This document shows positions 23,463 through 32,400 of a DNA stretch of 43,436 bases, in pieces (the first letter of the stretch is position 1; every line of letters begins with the position of its first letter). The DNA is from Armatimonadota bacterium (GTDB lineage: Bacteria > Bacteroidota > Ignavibacteria > OLB7), in contig JADZEY010000103.1 of the NCBI GenBank assembly GCA_020850315.1, positions 1 to 43,436 on the forward strand, written 5' to 3'. The notes beneath the pieces were generated by a model. It did not search any database. It was not told the origin of the DNA and saw nothing but the letters and a program-made list of their open reading frames with translations. The position numbers and the translations under genes are program-made.

Positions 23463-24824
23463 TTAAATCACCGCATCAATCCCAAACGCAACGGCGGAAA
23501 CGGGGCGAAGCTCAACGCCGTCACGGGGAGTAGTTTTGCGGGCGTTTGCTTCGGGAAGCACCACGGTTTTGAATCCCAATTTTGCGGCTTCGGCAACGCG
23601 CTGGTCGGCTTGCACAACTGTGCGGATTTCCCCACCTAAACCGATCTCACCAATCACCACTGCCTCGCTTTCGGCAGGGATGTCGCGGAAGCTGGAGACG
23701 ATTGCCGCAGCCACAGCAAGGTCCACCGCAGGATCATCCACCCGCACGCCGCCAGCAATATTGACGAAGACATCGAACTGCCCAAGCCCCAGCCCAAGCC
23801 GTTTTTCCAGCACCGCCAACAACATCTGCAGCCGCTTGTAATCGAACCCCGTTGCCGACCGCTGCGGCACGCCGTAGCTGGTTGGCGTAACCAGTGCTTG
23901 GGCCTCCACCAAAATCGGGCGGGATCCCTCCAGCGTGGCAGTAATCACCGATCCGCTTGCGCCGTAACTCCGTTCCGATAAGAACACCGAGCTTGGATTA
24001 GCCACCTCTACCAACCCCTGCTCCCCCATCTCGAACACGCCGATTTCGTTGGTGGATCCGTAGCGGTTTTTTGTGGTTCGCAAAATTCGGTACAGGTGCG
24101 TGCGCTCCCCCTCAAATTGCAGCACCGTATCCACCATGTGTTCCAGCACTTTTGGCCCAGCAATGGTTCCTTCCTTGGTCACGTGGCCAACGATAAAAAT
24201 GGAGGTCCCGGTGGTTTTGGCAAGCTGCATCAGCGCGGCGGTACACTCACGCACTTGTGCAACCGATCCGGGAGCCGATTCAATTTCGGGGTGGTAGGTG
24301 GTTTGGATTGAGTCAACAATGGCAACATCGGGGGCAAGGTCACGGATTGCGCCAACAATCAGCGAAAGGTTCGTCTCGGTCATCAGGCTAACGCCGGGGT
24401 TGTACACGCCCAGCCGGTCGGCACGCATTTTAATTTGGCGAAGCGATTCTTCGCCGGTGATGTACAGGATTGCGCGCCCCTTCAGCCCAGCACACATCTG
24501 CGCCATCAGTGTGGATTTGCCAACGCCGGGATCCCCGCCAACAAGGATGATAGAACCTGCCATAATTCCCCCACCCAACACCCGATCGAACTCACCAATC
24601 CCCGTCAGGATGCGAAGCTCCTGCTGCACCGAAACTTGATCCAACGTCACCACTTCGGCGCGTGTGGTTGCCGAGCGTGGCCCGCGTGCGCCGGAGGGAG
24701 CGGCTGGGGCGGCTATCTCCTCCACATACGTTTCCCAGTTGCCACACGATGGGCATTTCCCAACCCACCGCGAAGCAACCGCGCCGCAGCTTTGGCAGAC
24801 AAATCGAGTACGTTGTTTGGACAT
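23463..24824 (-). CDS. radA: DNA repair protein RadA/Sms
   Basis: RadA is a RecA-like helicase acting in branch migration during recombination. The 453-aa product has an N-terminal C4 zinc finger (CQSCGAVASRWVGKCPSCGNW), Walker A GGDPGVGKST, Walker B region DVAIVDSIQT, the RadA motif as KNRYGSTNE (usually KNRFG), and a C-terminal Lon-protease-like domain (LGLGLGQFDVFVNIAGGVR...). The start at ATG 24824 precedes the zinc finger directly. It is divergent from the PAP2 gene. TATATTCG at 24871-24878 (minus strand) could be its -7 element. Confidence 0.95.
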   Translation of the reverse strand: MSKQRTRFVCQSCGAVASRWVGKCPSCGNWETYVEEIAAPAAPSGARGPRSATTRAEVVTLDQVSVQQELRILTGIGEFDRVLGGGIMAGSIILVGGDPGVGKSTLMAQMCAGLKGRAILYITGEESLRQIKMRADRLGVYNPGVSLMTETNLSLIVGAIRDLAPDVAIVDSIQTTYHPEIESAPGSVAQVRECTAALMQLAKTTGTSIFIVGHVTKEGTIAGPKVLEHMVDTVLQFEGERTHLYRILRTTKNRYGSTNEIGVFEMGEQGLVEVANPSSVFLSERSYGASGSVITATLEGSRPILVEAQALVTPTSYGVPQRSATGFDYKRLQMLLAVLEKRLGLGLGQFDVFVNIAGGVRVDDPAVDLAVAAAIVSSFRDIPAESEAVVIGEIGLGGEIRTVVQADQRVAEAAKLGFKTVVLPEANARKTTPRDGVELRPVSAVAFGIDAVI

Positions 24825-24937
24825 GGTTCGGTGAAAGAATTATTGGTGATTGGCGGTAATGATGACTTGGCGAATATACAACTTGCCGGTTGCCGTTACC
24901 CAGAGAACACCATGATAAAAAATCAGAGAAGAAGATT

Positions 24938-24945
24938 TACCTTTG
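24938..24945 (+). promoter_or_regulatory. Possible PAP2 gene promoter (-7 element)
   Basis: TACCTTTG matches TAnnTTTG exactly, 48 bases before the chosen ATG. No clear TTG sits 18-21 bases upstream. Confidence 0.4.
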
Positions 24946-24993
24946 GCCGAACCCATGTGGGGTTGCTTCCTTCCACCGTTACTTTTTACACCA

Positions 24994-25839
24994 ATGCCGA
25001 ACCTTTCCACAAAACCTTCGTGCGTCCTTAGGCTGTTTCTTCCATTCCTCGTTCTGTTCTGCTCCGTATCACCCTGCATTGCCCAAGAAGAGGAAACTCC
25101 ATCACCGTACACCAGTGGTTGGTTACGGGATGGGCTAATCGTCGGCGGCAGTTTTGCGGTGGGCCTTACCGCATCGGCCTTGAACGATGAAATTGCCCCG
25201 CTAACCGAGCAACAAGTGCTGGCTTTATCAAAGGATGATATCAACGCGCTTGACCGTGCCACAGCCTCCAACTACTCCCCTGACATCAGCCGCGTGAGCG
25301 ATATTCTGCTTGGGGCTACAATGGTTTTACCAGTAACATTCGCCTTCGATAGCAGGATGAACGATGATGCCGGAACGTTGGGATTGATGTACTTCGAGAC
25401 GCTGATGTTTGCAACGTTTTTGCCCTCGTACGGGAAAGGGGGTGTGCAACGTACACGCCCTTTTGTGTATGTCCCAGAAGCACCGATGGAGGAGAAACTA
25501 ACAGCCGAAGCACGCCGCTCATTTTTTAGTGGTCACGCCTGTTTGGCGTTTTCTTCTGCGGTATTCTTTTCTACGGTCTATGGCGACTACTACCCGAACT
25601 CTGCATGGAAACCATATATCTGGGTCGGGTCGCTAACGGCGGCAACGTTGGTGGGTGCGGGGCGGCATTTTTCTGGCGCGCACTTCCCTACCGATATTCT
25701 TGTGGGTGCTGCGGTAGGTTCGTTGGTCGGTTGGGGGATTCCGTATCTACACCGCGTCAACAGCGATGATGATGGCATGAGCCTGATCCCCACCGTCAGC
25801 GGGTCGCACGTTGGGTTAGCAATGCATATGAAGTGGTAG
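24994..25839 (+). CDS. PAP2-family phosphatase, exported
   Basis: This 281-aa protein has an N-terminal signal sequence (LRLFLPFLVLFCSVSPCIAQ) and the acid-phosphatase motifs of PAP2: KGGVQRTRP, FFSGHACLAF and GRHFSGAHFPTD with its His. The substrate may be a lipid phosphate such as undecaprenyl pyrophosphate or phosphatidic acid; this is family knowledge. ATG 24994 starts MPNLSTKPS and fits a normal signal peptide; a 17-residue extension starts inside the likely promoter. It is a single gene with its own strong terminator. Confidence 0.88.
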   Translation: MPNLSTKPSCVLRLFLPFLVLFCSVSPCIAQEEETPSPYTSGWLRDGLIVGGSFAVGLTASALNDEIAPLTEQQVLALSKDDINALDRATASNYSPDISRVSDILLGATMVLPVTFAFDSRMNDDAGTLGLMYFETLMFATFLPSYGKGGVQRTRPFVYVPEAPMEEKLTAEARRSFFSGHACLAFSSAVFFSTVYGDYYPNSAWKPYIWVGSLTAATLVGAGRHFSGAHFPTDILVGAAVGSLVGWGIPYLHRVNSDDDGMSLIPTVSGSHVGLAMHMKW

Positions 25840-25851
25840 CATAGCCCCAAT

Positions 25852-25910
25852 ATCAACAAGACACCGCCCGGAATACCTGCGCATTCCGGGCGGTGTCTTG
25901 TTGATTTTCT
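25852..25910 (+). terminator. Strong intrinsic terminator of the PAP2 gene
   Basis: A 23-bp perfect stem (25852-25874 with 25883-25905) with an 8-base loop is followed by TTTCT on the plus strand. It starts 12 bases after the PAP2 stop. Confidence 0.88.
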
Positions 25911-25928
25911 CCCCCTGTTATTTACTGG

Positions 25929-25942
25929 CTCACCTTACGCAA
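25929..25942 (+). repeat. Solo copy of CTCACCTTACGCAA
   Basis: This matches the terminal and internal repeat sequence of the MITE-like element at 9794-10092. Here it stands alone in the gap between the PAP2 terminator and the anti-sigma gene. Confidence 0.5.
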
Positions 25943-25986
25943 CACCATTGGCAGCGTGTCCGATGCCATCTGAGAAACCCGGTGGG

Positions 25987-27717
25987 TTACTCAGCCTTGC
26001 CCAAACGGCGCAAATACGATTGCAACTGCTGGCGTTGCTTGGCTGAAAGGGGGGTTACATCAATCACTGCCTTGCCATTCACCATTTCGTACTGAAGCTG
26101 AGTTGCTCCCCCTCGTGTTCGTTTTCCTTCCCCTTTCTGCACCAGCGTGACTTGGATTGTCAGGGCCGAATCAAGATGCAGCTGGGCATTGCGTGCCACC
26201 GATTTGCCCGCAAACAGGCGTTGCGTGGCCGGCCCGGTAACGGTCAGTTGGCTGTTGCTCAATCCAATAAGATCATCCGCTCCAACTTGTGGGCCAGCGG
26301 CGGCGGCAATTCCTTTTTGTGATGGACTGGTTGCAGCCACCCGGGCCGGGTTGGACTCTATTTTCCGGACTTTGGAACGCGACTTTCCCTCTTCTGATTT
26401 CTCTGCCGCAAATCCAGCCGGGACATCCTCGGAATCATCCTTGAACTGCTTGGAAGAAGGGTTTGCATTTCTGCCACGCGGGTTCACCTTGTGCAGATCC
26501 GCAGCGATGATTGGCGCAGGCGGTGGCGGCGCGGCGGTGGCAGTCCAACTGTCAGAAGCGCTCATGGACTCTGATCCCCATTCCATCTGCGCCACCGACG
26601 CGGAATCTTCCGCTGCTTCTCTGGAGACTGACCCCATCAAACTGATGCCGCCGCTGGGTGGGATGGAGTGGCTGAACACCACATCTCTATCCAATGGGCT
26701 TGCTGCGTCCACATCTCCATCAAGCACATCGGCGATAGTTGTGGGGGAGGTGGTATCGGCAGGAACGAAGGTTTTAGAGCCTCTTCCATCCAGCAGTACG
26801 GTGCCGTCCTTAGCATTGATTTTCAGCGGAGTTGTGATTTCATCCTCATCAAGTTTTGCGATCCCTCCGCCGCTGGCTTCGGTTGCGCCGCTGGCCGTGG
26901 CTATTGTCGCACCAGAAATATCTTCCACTGTTCCAGATAGCGCAGATAGGGAAGTAGGTTCGGAAGCCATGTCATCCATTTCAGCGATTGCATCATCATC
27001 GTGGCGCGCTTCCGCTGGACTGGTGCGGGCGCGGTACAATGCCACATCAGCTTCATCCGCTGCAACGGCTGCTGGTTGGATAGCTGGCTGATTCATCGCC
27101 AACAGTTCTTCCCCAACGTTTCCCGCAATCACAGAATCGGCCTGAATCGGGGAAGTTGCTCCATTGCCCGCTTCTGTTGTTGCTTGTGGCCGGGCGTTCA
27201 ACCCAACGTCCTGGCCAGACTGAGCATCGGCAAGGCTTGGCTCGGATTGGTTGCCGCCAAACCCGCCACGTTGCCAAACGATGCCGCCGGCAACCACCAA
27301 CACCAGCAGCGGAAGCAGGATTGCGGCCAATCGCCGACGGCGGCGCGCAAGCGTTTGATTGGCTGCCAATACCGAGCGGGGAGCAGGATGATTTGGTGGC
27401 GCAAACCGCGGCCCAGTGGAAGCTGGCGGAGGCTCCTCCAGCAACGACGCTACCAGAGCTGCCGGAACGGAAGCTGCCGAATCGGTAAGCGATCCCATCC
27501 CTTCTTCCTGTTGCAGGCGGCTGAACAGGGCGTTGCGCATCTGCACGCTTGGCGTGTGCAGCACCCGTGCGTCGCGCGCAACCCCCTGCAAGGCGATCTG
27601 CGCCCTGAAGATCTTCCGCGCCTCGGGCGAGACCGACAAGCGATGATGCAGCTCGGCCTCGGCCTCACTGCTCAACGTGCCGTCAAGGTATTGTGATATT
27701 AGATCTTCGATATTCAT
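25987..27717 (-). CDS. Probable transmembrane anti-sigma factor
   Basis: This 576-aa protein starts MNIEDLISQYLDGTLSSEAE, a cytoplasmic anti-sigma-like N-domain (about residues 1-75) without zinc-binding Cys. One membrane segment follows after a basic stretch (RRRRRLAAILLPLLVLVVAGG, about 130-150). A long periplasmic part of low complexity comes next, rich in Ala, Ser, Asp and Pro, ending in a conserved-looking domain (about 490-576; LTVTGPATQRLF...QYEMVNGKAVIDVTPLSAKQRQQL). It lies 84 bases behind the ECF sigma gene, so it probably holds that sigma until a signal arrives. ATG 27717 is preferred over an upstream extension. Confidence 0.7.
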   Translation of the reverse strand: MNIEDLISQYLDGTLSSEAEAELHHRLSVSPEARKIFRAQIALQGVARDARVLHTPSVQMRNALFSRLQQEEGMGSLTDSAASVPAALVASLLEEPPPASTGPRFAPPNHPAPRSVLAANQTLARRRRRLAAILLPLLVLVVAGGIVWQRGGFGGNQSEPSLADAQSGQDVGLNARPQATTEAGNGATSPIQADSVIAGNVGEELLAMNQPAIQPAAVAADEADVALYRARTSPAEARHDDDAIAEMDDMASEPTSLSALSGTVEDISGATIATASGATEASGGGIAKLDEDEITTPLKINAKDGTVLLDGRGSKTFVPADTTSPTTIADVLDGDVDAASPLDRDVVFSHSIPPSGGISLMGSVSREAAEDSASVAQMEWGSESMSASDSWTATAAPPPPAPIIAADLHKVNPRGRNANPSSKQFKDDSEDVPAGFAAEKSEEGKSRSKVRKIESNPARVAATSPSQKGIAAAAGPQVGADDLIGLSNSQLTVTGPATQRLFAGKSVARNAQLHLDSALTIQVTLVQKGEGKRTRGGATQLQYEMVNGKAVIDVTPLSAKQRQQLQSYLRRLGKAE

Positions 27718-27801
27718 CGTGCTGTTTTCCGAAAGCTCATTGGAGTGCCAAATGCCAAGTGTCGAGTGTTGAATGGAAATGGGTGAGGTGGCTGGCATTG
27801 T

Positions 27802-28479
27802 TTACTCATCGTTCACCAAAAATTTTTCTAATGCTTTGCGAAGTGCGCGGCGGGCGCGACTGATTCGCATTCGGGCTGCTTCTTGGGTGCAACCGACGGT
27901 GGTTGCCACCTCCTCATACTCCATTCCGTTGACCTCACGCAGCACAAACACATCCCGAAGTGATTGCGGCAGAAGGTCAATCGCTATCTGCAGTTGCTTG
28001 TAGATTGTCTCGCTGGCGAACAGATCATTTTCGCCGTACAACTGCGAGAAGGATTCCTCGATGGGAACCATCAGGCGTTCGTCCCAGCGGCTGGTCTCCT
28101 CGTCGTCGCTGGGGGTAAGGCTGATGGTGGGGCGGTTCGAGCGGTGGAAGCTGATAGCCAGATTGTGTGCCACACGGAACAACCACCCACGGAAATTCTG
28201 CACCGGCCTGTACTCTTCTCCACGGTTCAAAATCTCCTGCCGCCGTCCCCGCTCGCGGAATACTTTCACAAACGTCTCTTGGAACAGGTCGTCGGCAACG
28301 TCAGGGGTGTCTTTCAGGATGGTGCGCAGGTAGGTCAGGATGCCTTTATTGTAGCGTTCGTACAGGGCAACATAGGCTTGCTCGCTTCCAAGCAGAAACT
28401 GCTCAAGCAGCGTTTCATCGCTAAGGTCGGCTGCGGCTGATGTTCGTATCTGGTGTCGGGAGTTCAACGCAATGCTCAA
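27802..28479 (-). CDS. ECF-type RNA polymerase sigma factor
   Basis: This 225-aa sigma-70 relative of the extracytoplasmic-function class directs RNA polymerase to a special set of promoters. Region 2 is seen in AYVALYERYNKGILTYL, DVADDLFQETFVKVF and NFRGWLFRVAHNLAI. Region 4 is seen in LPQSLRDVFVLREVNGMEYE, then EVATTVGCTQEAARMRISRARRAL. No ATG or GTG is available between the upstream in-frame stop and region 2; the best start is TTG at 28479 (MSIALNSRHQ). It is followed by a membrane anti-sigma gene. The partner suggests control by an envelope signal. Confidence 0.88.
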   Translation of the reverse strand: MSIALNSRHQIRTSAAADLSDETLLEQFLLGSEQAYVALYERYNKGILTYLRTILKDTPDVADDLFQETFVKVFRERGRRQEILNRGEEYRPVQNFRGWLFRVAHNLAISFHRSNRPTISLTPSDDEETSRWDERLMVPIEESFSQLYGENDLFASETIYKQLQIAIDLLPQSLRDVFVLREVNGMEYEEVATTVGCTQEAARMRISRARRALRKALEKFLVNDE

Positions 28480-28578
28480 GATTGTTTCGGTTGCGCGTTA
28501 CTTGGCCTGACGCAGCGGTGGGAGTGATGTAACACCAGCAGCGCGAGATCACCACGGTTTGTGCGATGTGTGGTGTGG

Positions 28579-29439
28579 TTATAAATCCCGTGCGGAGAAT
28601 GTGTCCCCCCCCTGCAACGTCCCTTTCTGCAGCCCCTTGCGGAACCAGCGCGTGCGCTGCTCGGAGGTCCCGTGCGTGAAGGCATCGGGAACGGTGTAGC
28701 CTTGTGCCTCCATCTGCAAACGGTCGTCGCCGATGGCGGTGGCGGCGCGCAAGGCTTCTTCGATATCGCCAATTTCCAGCAACCCTTGCTGTTGCGCGTG
28801 GTGCGCCCAAACCCCGGCCAGATAATCGGCCTGAAGCTCCAACCGCACCGAGAGCTCGTTGGCTGCGGTTTTCCCCACGCGCTGCTGCTGGCGGTGAACC
28901 CGCTCGGAAATTCCCAACAGGTTCTGGACGTGGTGGCCAACTTCGTGGGCAATCACGTAGGCTTGCGCAAAATCCCCCGGCGAGCGGAATCGGCTGCGAA
29001 GCTCGCGGAAAAAGGAGAGATCAATATAGACCTTCTGATCCATGGGGCAGTAGAAGGGGCCCACCGATGCCCCCGCCGCGCCGCACGCCGACTGAACCTG
29101 GTCGGAAAAAAGAACCAATCGCGGCTGACGGTAGGCCTCACCTTCGCGCTGCATAATCCCCGACCAAACGTCCTCGGTGTTCCCCAACACTGCCGAGACG
29201 AACGCCTTGACGGAATCGTCGGCAGGATTGGTTGGAGGGGTAGCTTCCGCCCGCGAAGGGGAAGGGAGCATCGGAGCTTGGTCGGTGACGGCACCGGGAT
29301 CCACCCCAAGAAGGTAGGCAAGAAGTGCCATCACGATTGCCCCCATCCCCCCACCAACCGCTAACCCACGCCGCGGCCCCCCGCCTGTGCCACGTTGGTC
29401 TTCGATGTTGCTGCTTTGGCGTAAGTCTCTCCAGCGCAT
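28579..29439 (-). CDS. YpfJ-type neutral zinc metallopeptidase
   Basis: This 286-aa protein is close in length to E. coli YpfJ. It has a membrane segment near the N-terminus (GGGMGAIVMALLAYLLG, about residues 29-45), the zinc motif HEVGHH, a distal acidic ligand region ELQADYLAGVWAHH and the signature ASVGPFYCPMDQKVYIDLSF. The catalytic domain should lie outside the cytoplasm. The substrate is unknown. ATG 29439 begins MRWRDLRQSSN. It lies 55 bases behind the STAND-BTAD gene on the same strand, so the two may be co-transcribed. Confidence 0.88.
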   Translation of the reverse strand: MRWRDLRQSSNIEDQRGTGGGPRRGLAVGGGMGAIVMALLAYLLGVDPGAVTDQAPMLPSPSRAEATPPTNPADDSVKAFVSAVLGNTEDVWSGIMQREGEAYRQPRLVLFSDQVQSACGAAGASVGPFYCPMDQKVYIDLSFFRELRSRFRSPGDFAQAYVIAHEVGHHVQNLLGISERVHRQQQRVGKTAANELSVRLELQADYLAGVWAHHAQQQGLLEIGDIEEALRAATAIGDDRLQMEAQGYTVPDAFTHGTSEQRTRWFRKGLQKGTLQGGDTFSARDL

Positions 29440-29494
29440 GATGTTTTCTGGTTGATGTGATTCGCGGTTGTGTGTTCCCTTCTTACATTTTCTG

Positions 29495-32400
29495 CTACTC
29501 ACTCTCCTCGGCCTTCATCTTCACCCATTGGGTATCGGCCAGTTTTCCCTGGCGGAGAAGTGCTGTTCGTAGCAGGTTTGCCACTTCCTCATCCTCCGGC
29601 AAAATAGAAAAGGTTTGCTGTAATAGTTGCTCGGCCCCGGTGGTGTCTTCTTCCTTCAGCAATCGCTTGGCAATCGCCACCGAGGTGTCGCGGGCGCGGG
29701 TCTCAAATTCTTCACGAAGGCTTTCGTAGAACTCATCGTACAAACCGGGGAAGGGCACTTGGCCACACCACATGGCCAGCGTCTGCTGGATGTTCCGCAA
29801 GGCATCGGCAACGCCCCCTTCGCGAAGCGCCTGCCGGGCGTTGCGGAGCGCGGTGTAGGCTTCCAGAATATCAGCGTGGCACAGGTCGGGGTGCAGTCGT
29901 GGGGTGTCGCCATCGGTCAGGATCATTTCCGTGCCGATTACCTCGCGAAGGCGAAGCACGGCAACGTTCATCGAGCGGCGTGCGCGGTCGGGATCCTGGA
30001 AGTCGTTGGTGGCCAGTCGGCAAAAATCAATTTTTTCTAACGGTTCGCGCAGCATTGCATCGGCCACCAGAAGCCCCAACAGGGCTTGGTTCCGTGCCCC
30101 GCGAAGCCGGGTTGGTTCGGTTCCGCGAGCTTGGATTGTCATCTTGCCAAACATTCCAATCCGCAAGGCTGGCTCGTCAACGGTAGCCGATTGCTGATTC
30201 CCTTCGGCGGTTTTTGCCATCCCACGCGCAGTGCGCCGCCAACGGGCTGCCTCCTCTGGCGGAAGAACGTGGCCGTAGTGCTCCATCACCCCTTCGATTG
30301 GGGTGTGCATCCCATGCTCCACAAACCACTCAATCACGCTTCGCACCACCGTTTGCGGAAGCTGGCTGGCGGCATCCACTGCCCACCCCTTCCCTTCGGC
30401 TTGGGCGCGCTTCATTTGGTGCAAAAAGCAGTAGCGGTCGGCAAGGTCGTAGATGCGGAGTATCGGCTGCTGAAACTCCTTGCGCAGGCTCTCCATCGCC
30501 TCCATCACCATTGGCTCAACTCCATTGCCAGCGGTTATCGCAGCGTGAAGTTGCAGCAGTGGATGCTCTTCTTCTTCCAACAAACCGTCAGTCGGGTTGG
30601 CGTTGGGGGATACCTGATTCCAGAAGAGTTTCTGCACGGTTGGCAGATCTTCGGGATCGAACTGGCAGAATTTGGCCATTGCAGCCGCCCCCTCCGCGTC
30701 GAACCGGAGGGCGAACGCAAGGCAAATATCCCAGCAACGGCGGGCGATTAAGGTGTGCAATCCTTCATCAACATCCCCCCAGTTTGGCAAGGCCGCAAGC
30801 AGCGATTGAAGTTCCATTGCCGAAGCACCCATCAACGCCAGCGACGCAGCCTTCAGCAACGAAGCGGAGTAGAAACTTTGCCAGTAGGCGGCATCGCGGA
30901 AGTAGCGCAGCAGCGGGTTGGCTTGGGTGATGGTTTCGGCGGGATATCCGGTTGTGTACAGAAACTCTAGAATCCACGGGCGGTGGCGCAGATCGCCTCC
31001 ATCCAGCGCGTCCAGTTGCTGGCGCAGCCGCTGGCGGCGCGATAACTCCTCGGCGGTGTCGAACTTCAACATCAGATAGCGCGCAACCTGCAACAACGCA
31101 TGGCTTTTGAACGGCTCGGTGGCTTGCTGGCTTTCCATCAGCTCATCCAACTCCTGCTCAATCACCTCCATCCGCCCAAGATCTGGCTCGATAATGGCAA
31201 AGTGCATTGCCTGGCTCAGGAACTCTAGATATGGGAAATCGAAACGGACTTCTGGATGCTTGCGGCAAAGCGATTGAACCTCCTGCCAGACGTTCAGATA
31301 GGTGGGGTCCTGGGTGTGCCACAGATATTCTTGCTGGAAGGAGAGCGCGTACATCCGTGCGGTTGGGTAGCCATCATCCAGCAGCTTTGCCGATAGCTGC
31401 ATAATCTCCTCAATCATTTCGGCATAGGCTTCGGGGGCATTTCTGGAACGGAGTTGGTTTACCCCACGCATCAGCAACTCAATCCGGATTCGGTCCTGGT
31501 CGGTTTGATTGTCCCAATGCTCCACCTCCTGGTAGATAGCCTGGCAAGCGTGGTAGATTGTTAGGGCGTAGGGCCAATCGGCAGAGTGATCCAGCGTGGC
31601 AGCAACCGGAAGCAGCCGCCTGATTGCTTGTTCGGTTATCGGCTGTGGCAGCGGTTCCGGGTTAGCGCACTCCAGCAGAAATTGAAATGGGCGAACGGAG
31701 AAGATCGGGGGGAAATCGGCAATCAGTCGAGCAATGCTTCCGAACGATGGTGTGGCACGTTCCCACAACCAGCGGTGCAGCAGCGTGTGGACAAACGCAA
31801 ACGGCGGATGAGAGCTTGCCACGCCATTCAGCGAATAGGAAACCGTAAGCGGGCGGGCAATCACCCCTTGCTCAACAAGCTGCGGCAACAGTGTTTCAGC
31901 GTCGGGAAGAAGCCGTGTAGCCGATTCAAGCGAGAACGATTCCCCCAACACCGCAAGCAGCTGGGCAGCGTGAAGCTCTTGATCGGAAAGGTGAGAGATC
32001 ATCCCTTCGGAGATACGCTGGGCGGTGCGGCCCACCACTTCGGCAAACGCCCCCGGTGTAAGGCTAATCTGCCAGACGTTGGTTGCCTCCTCCATCCGCA
32101 TCGCGCCGCTGTTGATTGCCCCACGAAGGGCCGAACGGAACGCCAGCGGATTGCCAAGCGTTGCCCGCTCCATTGCTTGCAAGGCTTGTGGGTTGGCGCG
32201 GTCGCCAAACAATTCGCGCCAAAGCTGGGCAAGGTCGTCGCGCTGCAATCCGCCCAGGGGTATCTCTTCGCGGATGAAGGGTTGCAGCAACCCACGGGCA
32301 TCAAGGTCAGCCGGGCGCGACGTGCAGAGCAGCGCGATGGGGTCATCGGCAAGCGAATCAAGCAGAATCGCAAACTCGCGGAGGGTGATCCCGTGCAGCA

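Noticed and set aside
26147-27091. Ser/Ala-rich 314-codon frame on the plus strand opposite the anti-sigma gene
   Set aside because: It mirrors the low-complexity arm of the anti-sigma factor and has no signal, domain or RBS.
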